From assembly GCF_012184425.1 (NCBI RefSeq), contig NZ_VTOW01000002.1, positions 744,001-808,000 on the forward strand: a DNA stretch of 64,000 nt. Direction: 5' to 3'. The position numbers and the translations under genes are program-made. Each line of letters begins with the position of its first letter. Within the stretch, counting starts at the first letter, position 1. The notes beneath the pieces are model-generated. The model was not told where the DNA came from and did no database searches. It saw only the letters and a program-made list of their open reading frames with translations. Positions 19,501 to 25,489 of this stretch are shown piece after piece. Origin of the DNA: Candidatus Manganitrophus noduliformans. Lineage in GTDB: Bacteria > Nitrospirota > Nitrospiria > SBBL01 > Manganitrophaceae.

Positions 19501-21908
19501 TAGAAGGCGCCGTCGCCATCCGAAAGGGCCACCATCGTGTTCCTGGTTATACTTGTCGCTGAAGGTCGATCGTGGCAGAAGATGTCGGTTTTCCCATCCG
19601 CATTAAAATCTCCTGTCCCGAACATGGCACCCGCAGCTCTGCACCAGTTGCTTCGCCAAGGATTAACCGTAATGTCGGTGAATGCGCCATTACCATTCGA
19701 GAGAGCCACTCTGACGTCGCCACCCCCACTGCCAGTAACAGTCAGCTTTACCAAAATGACCCCGCCACTCTCCCGGATAAAAATATCGGGCAGGCCATCT
19801 CCGTTAAAATCCCCTAGCCGATTATATGAATCATCTCCCCAGTTATAGTCGTCTCCAAAAAACTCCTCGACAAAGCTGGAGCCGGTGGAACGCTTTATGC
19901 GCATTTCACCCCCAGCGTTTGAGAGAATGTCGGTCAGCCCGTCTCGGTTAAAATCCGCGGCCCAGGCTCGATTTGAACCGTTCCAGGTTGCAGAGGTTGT
20001 CCAGGTCTCCTGGACAAAACTTGAGCCGGTGGAGCGCTTCACCCAGATCGTTCCGCCTTCGGCAGTCGCAATATCCTGAAGCCCATCCCCATTGAAATCA
20101 CCCACCCAGGTAAAACTGCTTCCCCCCCAGTTGGGGGCAGAGGTCGTCCAAGTCTCCTGAACGAAGCTGGAGCCGGTGGAGCGCTTTACCCAGATCGTTC
20201 CGCCTTCGGCAGTCGCAATATCCTGAAGCCCATCCCCGTTGAAATCACCCACCCGAGTATATGCGCCTCCTCCCCAGTTTGGGGCAGAGGTCGTCCATTC
20301 CTCCTCGACAAAGGCGAGGCCGATGGAACGCTTCACCCAGATCGTTCCACCATCCGCAGTGGCGATATCCTGACGCCCATCCCCGTTGAAATCACCCACC
20401 CAGCGATAGCTATCGCCTCCCCAGTTGTCTGTGTCATCTCCCCAGGGCTCCTCAACAAAGCTGGAGCCGGTGGAACGCTTGAGCCACATTTTGCCATCAT
20501 TGTATGTAGCGATATCGGTCAGCCCGTCTCCATTGAAATCACCCGGCCAGACCGCTGCGGTGCTTCCCCAGTGTGGTGTGGAGGAGGTCCACCAGCCCTC
20601 CTCTATAAACCCGGACCCCGTCGACCGCTTCACATAAATATTCCCGCCATTTGCAGAGGCAATATCCGATAAACCGTCCCCATTGAAATCACCGGCCCAA
20701 GTATAGCCAGATCCTCCATAGAGAGGCGTATCGGAAGGCGTCCAGTTCTGCTCGATCACCGAATTGCCTAACGCGCGATCATGGCACCAGATATCAAGAT
20801 TAGCGTCGCCATTAAAGTCCCCTGTTCCAAATTGTGCTCCCCCACCGTTGCACCACCCGCTCCGCCACTCACTCCCATCGGTAAAAATTGAAAAAGAGCC
20901 GTCCGATGCGTAAGTAAACGTACTCGCAGGAAGCTTGGATGCAGTTCCCTCGTTTGTGATGGTTCCGCTTGCATCCAGTGTCGCATCCTTGCCGAATTGT
21001 TGGACGCTATCCAAGAGCGATCGCAATGTACTTTGACTTCCCCCAGGACGATAAGACAGCTTATAGGTCCTCACACGGGCACCATTGGCCACCACGTCAA
21101 TTGTCTTAAGCCGACGGGCTGTTCGAACTTCGAAGACTGTGGTATACATGGCCGGGACGGGAACATCAAAAATCGACGCACGATAGAACTTGACATAAAT
21201 ATTTGGAGTAATCCCGGCGACGTTACCTGCATAATCAACTCGATCTAAATAAATCTGATTTAGTTCCTTAGCATAGGTGAAGGTCATGTAATTGCCGTCG
21301 GTATCTTCCACCCGCTCCAGCAACCATTTAAAAATCTCGTCCAGGTTTGCAGGATTGTCCTGCCGGGAAACGGAGCTGCGTCCAAAGAAATAATTGGTGC
21401 CGCTCCGATCGGTCACTTGCCAAGCAGGCCGACCATCGGTTCCCGTAATCTTCCGAATCCGGCTGAAGGCGCCTTCAACTTTGGCCCGATACTCACTGGG
21501 GGCAATATTGACCAGATCGATGGTAGAGCCCATCCGAAAGAGATAATCATCACAGGTGTAACAAACGCCCCACTTCGTCCCGCGCTCAATCGCGCCAGCC
21601 TCTAAGTCCCAGCCAAGCCCCACCCAGCTGTCCCCTCCCCCGCTTCGATAGGTCAGCTCCAACCCTGGATCCATTCCCTTTCGACCGGGCGGCACTTCAA
21701 TCGGAATCGAGTGGCTCATGGTCCCGGTGAAGAGGTCGGGGAGCGCGGTTCCGCCGCCGCTTGCTCCACCCGCACTGGCCCCACCGCCGCCACCGCCTCC
21801 CATTAAGCCCGGCTTCTGGCTGCCACCATCGGATTGGGCGTAGCTCAGATTGGAGAAGAGAATAATCGCTAGTAAAAGGGTCCAAGCAAAGACGCGAACA
21901 GATCGCAT
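13596..21908 (-). CDS. giant secreted SpvB-VCBS-RHS/YD-repeat protein with an embedded propeller and variable C-terminus
   Basis: About 2770 residues from the ATG at 21908, which has AAAGGAG eight bases upstream. Order by residue: signal peptide 1-25; Gly-rich linker; SpvB-like domain (about 40-300; SHSIPIEVPPGRKGMDPGLEL, WVGLGWDLEAG); VCBS/FG-GAP array (about 350-1085) with Ca-binding GDFNGDG-type loops; YD repeats (about 1270-1770; YDxLGR motifs); seven repeats of about 46 residues (about 1772-2090; HISYYDATNQDLKYAKWTG type); further YD repeats; RHS core (about 2370-2480; YYQPDHLGSSNVV through NNPINYTDPSGHW); and a unique C-terminus with glycine-zipper helices (about 2483-2770). The layout resembles Tc-toxin B/C components and polymorphic RHS toxins, in which the C-terminal tip is the effector. 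I cannot assign an enzymatic activity to the tip. Confidence 0.92.
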   Translation of the reverse strand: MRSVRVFAWTLLLAIILFSNLSYAQSDGGSQKPGLMGGGGGGGASAGGASGGGTALPDLFTGTMSHSIPIEVPPGRKGMDPGLELTYRSGGGDSWVGLGWDLEAGAIERGTKWGVCYTCDDYLFRMGSTIDLVNIAPSEYRAKVEGAFSRIRKITGTDGRPAWQVTDRSGTNYFFGRSSVSRQDNPANLDEIFKWLLERVEDTDGNYMTFTYAKELNQIYLDRVDYAGNVAGITPNIYVKFYRASIFDVPVPAMYTTVFEVRTARRLKTIDVVANGARVRTYKLSYRPGGSQSTLRSLLDSVQQFGKDATLDASGTITNEGTASKLPASTFTYASDGSFSIFTDGSEWRSGWCNGGGAQFGTGDFNGDANLDIWCHDRALGNSVIEQNWTPSDTPLYGGSGYTWAGDFNGDGLSDIASANGGNIYVKRSTGSGFIEEGWWTSSTPHWGSTAAVWPGDFNGDGLTDIATYNDGKMWLKRSTGSSFVEEPWGDDTDNWGGDSYRWVGDFNGDGRQDIATADGGTIWVKRSIGLAFVEEEWTTSAPNWGGGAYTRVGDFNGDGLQDIATAEGGTIWVKRSTGSSFVQETWTTSAPNWGGSSFTWVGDFNGDGLQDIATAEGGTIWVKRSTGSSFVQETWTTSATWNGSNRAWAADFNRDGLTDILSNAGGEMRIKRSTGSSFVEEFFGDDYNWGDDSYNRLGDFNGDGLPDIFIRESGGVILVKLTVTGSGGGDVRVALSNGNGAFTDITVNPWRSNWCRAAGAMFGTGDFNADGKTDIFCHDRPSATSITRNTMVALSDGDGAFYDVTVNPWRTNWCSAGAMFGTGDFNADGMTDIFCKSPQNNTPGTTSIALSNGAGAFTDGSEWLSNWCGEANRTFGTGDFNGDGRADLYCTTIPKGGTGVFIALANISTNGVGSFIPQNQLDMTLCWGPGARFGTGDFNGDGKTDIFCHQTAVSQPLLVFLSFVRRTYVSLSTGNGQFTAAANWKTNWCLEVGNTIGTGDFNGDGKTDLYCHSPQNNTPGKTLVSLSRGTAFDSGNDWRPGWCGHGGAVFGAGDFNGDGRTDVFCHDTLASSAGKTWIARAGSTGILTDLLVSISNGIGGTSTIGYTPSSRFLTKQLPFPVHVVSSVTTNSGIISATTNYSYTEGYYYFLERDFRGFHRVTVTGPLGPNGERSVTETAFHQGSDIGFGQNEPNVTVGYMKGKPYQVLVKNGAGQLFSEVQTNYLSDNTEPYFNPPTQVDTILCDGDGVCGSRTRSLFNYDSYGNLTREEHQGEIVGGNNTSDDRIVTRDFSPNTGEPWIIGLPYRERVSTFAGSVKSSTDFYYDGVSSGTAGCQQASANTLPQKGNLTRIVRWLDGGSSPETRMSYDSYGNLVCTRNANGHTTTISHDGSFTFPKVTTNPLGHQTTTQYYGIDGVATDTGLYGQVKSVTDNANNVTTTTTYDPLGRRAGLIPPSPDAPTSWSYNSFGTLGQQNVQSTTAGLSTWTYFDGFGRTTLEKRTGPDGKNIATQTIYNNTGTVKQISLPYFDGTGTPIWKTFIYDPMGRMTQATNPDGSRVLQCYNEGVAVAIDASNHRKREVRDAFGRLVQVNEYQSTFTICTTDVGTPYATTTYQYDLLGSLVKVTDAKGNQTTMRYDTLGRKIAMSDPDMGRCGDLVTLTPSASYPWYATPCWNYRYDAIGNLLQQSDAKGQTLHFQYDAVNRLLQKDYTTLKTLGSGDVVYRYDNTTVGTYRMGRLWQVTDSSGIATFTYDKLGRQTQTDKTIISSDPVWTTQTVDSGGNTGQHTSIAVDASGNQHISYYDATNQDLKYAKWTGSSWSIQTVESAGNVGLITSIALDSAGNPHISYAGGGLLKYAKWTGGSWSIQTVDPSIISSSYSTSLALDSAGQPHIAYMKPNAVGNPRLYYAKWTGSSWSIQEPNTTVSSVTGASLALDSSANPHIAYADSGVIKYTKWTGSAWTTQNVDTTGSTANPSLGLDGAGIPHIGYGRVTVLKYAKWNGSAWALQTVASDWGNSKTSTVLDGSGNPHIGYYATNGDLKYAKWTGTVWAIQAADISGDVGQYPSLRFDPTGNPQISYYDATNQDLKFAKFAPGTAVYTTQTGYDPLGRVSSVSYPDGSSVQYAYNGPLLDRAFEGTTNYAQYTGYNALGQPTRLTLGNGVTTDYQYKPNNFRIHSIFTTHAATSQCFQSLLYNYDSVANVTDIIDYRNPTTGVCGSVSETNTQNFGYDGLNRLTAATGPYGAFSYAYNEIGNMTSNSQVGSYTYPTSGPTSVRPHAVAQAGANTYGYDANGNMTAGAGRTITYDIENRPIQVISGGVTTTFIYDGDGGRVKKTAGGITTVYIGKLYECTGSTCSKYIFAGSQRVALKPVGSSEVYYYQPDHLGSSNVVTNQAGTKLQELTYYPYGQTRTNTGSINVNHKYTSQELDSSTGLYFYNARYYDPVLGRFISPDTIVPGRRNPQNLNRYSYVSNNPINYTDPSGHWKLRNFLKSVGNVAAWVAAPNLMAQRTIFLALPQTYQTRVIQISSVAGSIACPACAPAIAAASAMVLADMNGGTTRDMIKAGAIGAGVGYVAGTAGSYVSTSGGASGAIAGGAASGYISGAGTTLAYGGSWQQAYRAGYQGAAIGAASAAIMYYAESALTVANTQPTPDTIQGKCHLDYNCGLRLGSKPPTATFSEYDEGTGLSFFEINLNGASPETGAAFFSESGYSCVGIVCNPGIGAQQGTAFSFVRGPNTFTVGISTTYGSGGNLELAAPWVPNQSGGWTIEFPLP
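20023..20316 (-). repeat. near-identical 147-bp tandem units in the VCBS array
   Basis: Two adjacent 147-bp (49-codon) units begin at 20023 and 20170. Their first ~85 bases differ at only two positions, and the remainder is more diverged. Further related copies continue to about 20700. DNA-level identity points to recent unequal duplication rather than old protein repeats. Confidence 0.8.
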
Positions 21909-21973
21909 GGAAGGGCTCCTTTTGAATGAGTGGGTGAGATCCAAACAGGCCTACTTCGCTGATCCTCGACACA

Positions 21974-22000
21974 TCCAGAATCTAAATCACTGACTTATTT
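21974..22000 (+). repeat. 27-bp direct repeat, copy A
   Basis: Matches copy B at 22526-22552 at 23 of 27 positions in the same orientation. It lies in the leader of the RHS gene. A third, partial match (CAGAATCTAA followed by ACGGGAA) is at about 22169-22205. Confidence 0.6.
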
Positions 22001-22010
22001 CAAATACGGG

Positions 22011-22046
22011 AAAACAAAAAACCCAGAGACTAAAAAATCTCTGGGT
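22011..22046 (-). terminator. intrinsic terminator upstream of the RHS gene
   Basis: Minus strand: ACCCAGAGA / TCTCTGGGT 9-bp perfect stem, 8-nt loop, then TTTTTGTTTT. It ends about 100 bases before the RHS start codon in the same direction, so it either ends a small RNA or acts as an attenuator. A 12-bp palindrome TCTAGATCTAGA (22046-22057) abuts it. Confidence 0.85.
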
Positions 22047-22217
22047 CTAGATCTAGAGAGGAACGACTATCAGTCGCACACAAGACAAACTTACGGCGAC
22101 ATCTTGAATCGAAACGGAATGACTGAAACCGGCCAGCCCAAGTCTCCATCACTGGAACTCTCTAACCGACATTCAGAATCTAAGGTTGGGATTTCACGAA
22201 CGGGAATACTCTTACTC
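22021..22217 (-). ncRNA. candidate ~200-nt leader RNA or small RNA
   Basis: Bounded by a promoter-like pair (22224-22251) and the strong terminator at 22011-22046, with no open frame of note between. I checked by eye for c-di-GMP, SAM, TPP and cobalamin signatures and recognised none. Ends are estimated. Confidence 0.4.
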
Positions 22218-22223
22218 GGGCTT

Positions 22224-22251
22224 CATTAACATATCTCAGAAAAGCATGTCA
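22224..22251 (-). promoter_or_regulatory. candidate promoter for the leader RNA/RHS transcript
   Basis: Minus strand: TTGACA (22246-22251), 16 bp, GTTAAT (22224-22229). The -35 is perfect and the -10 is four of six. Confidence 0.45.
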
Positions 22252-22336
22252 AGAAAAATGTTCTTTCCTGTTTAAAATGAAGCATATTCCCTACTCAAAT
22301 GGTCGCAAAGACCCTGCTAAGAAAGATATAAAATGC

Positions 22337-22365
22337 TTGACAAAGAAGACAATTACCTATATTTT
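22337..22365 (+). promoter_or_regulatory. candidate promoter for the barrel gene at 22519
   Basis: TTGACA (22337-22342), 17 bp, TATTTT (22360-22365). It diverges from the promoter at 22224-22251, with about 85 bases between the two -35 boxes. Confidence 0.5.
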
Positions 22366-22375
22366 CATAAACTAG

Positions 22376-22420
22376 TAATAACCTCCCAAACTCTCATAAA
22401 AAAAAGCGAGTTGGTTATTA
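22376..22420 (+). promoter_or_regulatory. bulged hairpin in the 5' leader
   Basis: TAATAACC pairs with GGTTATTA (8 bp) and AACTC with GAGTT (5 bp), with a one-sided TCCCA bulge and an A-rich 14-nt loop. It begins about ten bases after the promoter's -10, so it would sit at the 5' end of the transcript. Possible mRNA stabiliser or regulatory fold. Confidence 0.5.
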
Positions 22421-22518
22421 ATCATTAATTATTGTTGGGCGCTGTTCAATCGTTACCCGAATAGACAAACGAATGAATCGCGGTCCTCTGTTCCGTCATT
22501 AATTCGGAAAGTTAATCT

Positions 22519-23472
22519 ATTACGTTCCAGATTCTAAAATACGGACTTATTTTTTTTCTTCTCCTGGCCGGAATTGGAAAAAGCTTCGCCGCCGAAGAAG
22601 AAGGAAGATGGGAAGTCGGGATCCTCGGAGGGGTTTATAAGCCGTCGCTAAGAACGCTAAACAGAATTTTAAATGAGCGCAGCTCGGCGATTCTTCAAGA
22701 TCCGAATCACCAACTTCAGCCGAATGAGGAATTTACTCCGGCGGTGAGGAACCTGGAGGTTCCCTCTTTCGAGGCCGACCGGGCCTTCGGTGTTGAGCTG
22801 GTGCGGGAGGTCAATCGCCGGCACGCCTTTGTGGCAACCCTGAACATTTGGGATGGAGAGACAACAGGGAACGATATCGTTCCAACCATCAGTGCTGCGA
22901 CCGATGAATCTTTTACCCTGGTGCCACGGACGAGTCGATATAACGTTTCCGTCACGAATCTCTGGTTAGGCTGGCGTTATCACATCCCGATTGTGGAGGA
23001 AAAAAGTCGGGTTTTTATCGATATTGGATTGGTCGGTCTTGCTTATGGTCAGATGACGATCGATACTTTACTGAAAGTGATTCCGACTCGCGAGCCCTTT
23101 CCGGTCGCCAGCTCAATGGAAGCGGAGGGGTGGGGATTCACAAGCCGATGGGGATTCGGCGGCGCCTATTTTTTGAAAAATTGGATTGCAATTTCATTCC
23201 GAACCAGCTATATAGTAGGGAAGATTTCCAGGCTGAAAATCAGGCGATTCTTCCCCTCGGGATTCTCGGCCGATCCTCCATTGGAGTCACAAACGGGATG
23301 CCAACCCGGCGAGCCTGATCTTCAACCGCGCCCCCAAGAGGGAGAGGTCGTTACATACGGAGAGGTCCAACGGGGAGGGGTTCCAACATGTGAAATCCGA
23401 TCGGATGTGAAACACCTGCCGCTCGAATTGGACGGCGTGGAAGGAATGATCGGAATCCATTTTTATTTTTGA
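22519..23472 (+). CDS. outer-membrane barrel-like protein with a non-canonical (ATT) start
   Basis: The frame is open from a stop at 22513 to 23472. A good signal peptide (ILKYGLIFFLLLAGIGKSFAAEEE) is encoded from about 22531, but no ATG, GTG or TTG occurs before it. The first GTG (22744) would delete the signal and mature N-terminus. ATT at 22519 has GGAAAG seven bases upstream and would give 317 residues. The body alternates strands (ILGGVYKPSLRTLNR, LWLGWRYHIPIVEE, GFGGAYFLKNWIAISF) and ends GIHFYF, a BAM-type C-terminus. The DNA for the first codons is copy B of the 27-bp repeat. Either a rare ATT start or a gene whose 5' end was replaced. Confidence 0.6.
   Translation: MTFQILKYGLIFFLLLAGIGKSFAAEEEGRWEVGILGGVYKPSLRTLNRILNERSSAILQDPNHQLQPNEEFTPAVRNLEVPSFEADRAFGVELVREVNRRHAFVATLNIWDGETTGNDIVPTISAATDESFTLVPRTSRYNVSVTNLWLGWRYHIPIVEEKSRVFIDIGLVGLAYGQMTIDTLLKVIPTREPFPVASSMEAEGWGFTSRWGFGGAYFLKNWIAISFRTSYIVGKISRLKIRRFFPSGFSADPPLESQTGCQPGEPDLQPRPQEGEVVTYGEVQRGGVPTCEIRSDVKHLPLELDGVEGMIGIHFYF
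22526..22552 (+). repeat. 27-bp direct repeat, copy B
   Basis: Overlaps the first signal-peptide codons of the barrel gene. 23 of 27 positions match copy A at 21974-22000. The two copies flank the 525-bp promoter/RNA region. Confidence 0.6.
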
Positions 23473-23571
23473 TGATTTTTAATAGCCCATCAATATATAA
23501 TCGAAGGGCGGCATCGACCACCAGGGAGATTTCCAAGGGAATCGTGACCACGAAGGCAGTGGGTTGCAAGG

Positions 23572-23690
23572 TGAGCGTTATTCGTTAAAGGCTATTCGTT
23601 ATTCGGGAACAGCCGGCCTAGAAAATGGGGCGGCCACCCGTCGGGTTTTACGTTTAACGATTCACGTTTAACAATTAACGATTCACTTCT
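23572..23690 (+). repeat. heptanucleotide repeat element (two arms)
   Basis: Left arm CGTTATT, CGTTAAA, GGCTATT, CGTTATT, CGGGAAC. Right arm TTTTACG, TTTAACG, ATTCACG, TTTAACA, ATTAACG, ATTCACT. Both keep strict 7-nt phase and enclose a GC-rich core of about 40 bases. No coding potential. Confidence 0.75.
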
Positions 23691-23694
23691 CCCG

Positions 23695-23728
23695 AGCCGC
23701 CAAAGGGAATTTCTATGGCGGCTTTTTT
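23695..23728 (+). terminator. intrinsic terminator
   Basis: AGCCGCCA / TGGCGGCT 8-bp stem with a 13-nt loop, then TTTTTT. It follows the repeat element and ends 16 bases before the next start codon. Confidence 0.8.
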
Positions 23729-23743
23729 ATCTGCGGTAATTTT

Positions 23744-24424
23744 ATGAGACGAAGCGGTCTATTCAGGTGGTTATCCCGGCAGGCATTAATCGTCCTTTTC
23801 GGAGGATTTTGGATGATGGGGCCTTTGTTTTTCCCCTGGGAGGTCGCGGCCCAAAATACGGCCACTTTTACCATTACTTCGACCAACACCAACCTTCTCA
23901 ATAATCCGGTGCTCGGTTGCGCCGCCTGCGCTTCCATCCCGAATCATGATCCAAGCACCGTTTTTCCCGACACCTCGACCCCTCTATTCCAAGGAGATCC
24001 CAGGGCTGCCGAACTTCCAAGTATTATTGCAAGCGCGCTTCCCCCGAACAATCAATTCGGCGTCGGGATTCCTGCAGGCGACAGCGGGACCCCGCTTTTT
24101 CATTCGACCCCGTTCGATCTCACCGAAAGCAACATGACCCTTTCGGCCGAAAACGAAATGTCTTCCCTTCCGATGGCGAACGGCCGGAGCAATACCTTTA
24201 CCTCCCGGATCAGCCAAACCGTCGGGCCGACGCCCGGCACCTCGGAGATCGGGGGCCAACAGTTTTCAATTCTTTTCTCGATCAATTCATTAACCGACCC
24301 GGACGGCAACCTCATCGGAAGCGCGACCGGAACATTCACCCAAGAAATCGACGGCGTCGTCACACAGGGAACGATTCAATTCGACAGCGTAAACGGATTC
24401 AGCGGAACGAATTTGCATCAGTAG
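23744..24424 (+). CDS. secreted protein of unknown function
   Basis: 226 residues. Basic N-terminus and hydrophobic core (residues 14-35) ending WEVAAQ form a signal peptide. The mature part is rich in Ser/Thr/Asn, holds a GCAACAS double-Cys motif, and has beta-type segments such as GTFTQEIDGVVTQGTIQFDSV. No ribosome site is obvious before the ATG. It precedes another secreted protein of similar style (24530), and the two may be co-transcribed with the TPR-barrel operon downstream. Family not recognised. Confidence 0.7.
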   Translation: MRRSGLFRWLSRQALIVLFGGFWMMGPLFFPWEVAAQNTATFTITSTNTNLLNNPVLGCAACASIPNHDPSTVFPDTSTPLFQGDPRAAELPSIIASALPPNNQFGVGIPAGDSGTPLFHSTPFDLTESNMTLSAENEMSSLPMANGRSNTFTSRISQTVGPTPGTSEIGGQQFSILFSINSLTDPDGNLIGSATGTFTQEIDGVVTQGTIQFDSVNGFSGTNLHQ

Positions 24425-24529
24425 TCGGAGAGTTCATACGGCTTCTCCGGTCCATCATGGATCGGAGTGGGCTGCCGGGAAGTGAGGCAGCAAAAGCAAC
24501 ACCTAAAGCAACATCAACAAGGAGGGTGT

Positions 24530-25384
24530 ATGAGAATCAAACAACTTATGACGCTCGGGACGCTGGGGGTTTTCCTCCTGGCCGGAGCGGCGTTTGGTCA
24601 GAACATCCAGACCAACACCACCAGCACCACGGTTGGGTCGCCGACGTTCGGGTTTGTCATTACACCGGCGCAGCTTGGGACGGTCATGCAATCGACCACC
24701 GCCCCTACCTGCGATGCGTCGAGGGTATGCACCTTGGACAACTACGTCAAGGCGGTTGGGATGCCCGGCTCTTTCACAGGGAATCCTAACAAAATTGTTT
24801 GGGCCGATGCCGATTTTGGCTGTGGACTCCTCTGCGGCACCAATGGGGGTTCGGACCCGCAAACCGCGCCTGATTTTGGCGGGGCAGCGGGGGAAGTCAA
24901 TACCCTCACCGGCCTTATTAACTCCAACATCGACCTGGGTTTGGGAACCGCCGCAACCGATCCGTTCCATGCGGCGGGACATATCACTTTTACCCTGAAT
25001 CCTGCCACGATGGAAGCGTCGATCGATCAGCAGATCGTTCAGGTCATCAACGATGCAGGGGGTCTCACAGTCTCTTTCACTGAGACCGATACCGCTCCGA
25101 CATTCACCGCGTCGGCCGATCCGGACCAATTTGCTTTTGACGGTCCGGTCAACATGACCGCCGGGATGCAGTTGACGCAAACCGGCGACAGCGGGATTCC
25201 CACGGCGACACCGTTTACATTAAATGTCACGGTGCCGTTCCCGTATGCCCAGTCCTGGAATGCCTTCCCGGCTCCGGGCGAGTCTCCATTCACCGGAAGC
25301 AATTTCCCAACGGAGAGAGCCTTCCAAACGCCGGGGTTGAACATTTCACCAACCAACCCCGACGAGTTCCCGGTATTTTTCTAA
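24530..25384 (+). CDS. secreted beta-rich protein of unknown function
   Basis: 284 residues from the ATG at 24530, which has a strong AAGGAGGG site. An in-frame start 21 codons upstream is rejected because it would precede the signal peptide (MRIKQLMTLGTLGVFLLAGAAFG). The mature protein has two Cys pairs (CDASRVC, CGLLC), is acidic and Thr/Asn-rich, and carries no aromatic C-terminal barrel signature, so it is more likely periplasmic or surface exposed than a porin. No family recognised. It sits between another secreted protein and a TPR-barrel protein. Confidence 0.75.
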   Translation: MRIKQLMTLGTLGVFLLAGAAFGQNIQTNTTSTTVGSPTFGFVITPAQLGTVMQSTTAPTCDASRVCTLDNYVKAVGMPGSFTGNPNKIVWADADFGCGLLCGTNGGSDPQTAPDFGGAAGEVNTLTGLINSNIDLGLGTAATDPFHAAGHITFTLNPATMEASIDQQIVQVINDAGGLTVSFTETDTAPTFTASADPDQFAFDGPVNMTAGMQLTQTGDSGIPTATPFTLNVTVPFPYAQSWNAFPAPGESPFTGSNFPTERAFQTPGLNISPTNPDEFPVFF

Positions 25385-25393
25385 TGAACACCT

Positions 25394-25425
25394 CTTCTCC
25401 TGGGGGGACCATCCCCCAGGAGAAG
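25394..25425. terminator. strong hairpin without a T-run
   Basis: CTTCTCCTGGGGG / CCCCCAGGAGAAG 13-bp perfect stem with a 6-nt loop, ten bases after the preceding stop codon. The missing T-tract makes it a doubtful terminator. mRNA 3'-end protection or partial polarity is equally possible. Confidence 0.5.
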
Positions 25426-25489
25426 ATCCTCTTGGAGAGGTTGCTATGGACGGCAGGTGATTATGAAACAAAGAGACTCTTTTTTTTGA

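Noticed and set aside
18640..20830. Regularly spaced similar DNA segments, possible CRISPR array
   Set aside because: The units are coding VCBS repeats of 147 bp or more without constant short repeats or unique spacers.
22278..22376. 32-codon plus-strand frame in the gene-free region
   Set aside because: No ribosome site, and it spans the promoter pair; no hydrophobic segment or motif.
22744..23472. GTG at 22744 as the true start of the barrel gene
   Set aside because: It would remove a clear signal peptide and a conserved-looking mature N-terminus encoded in frame upstream.
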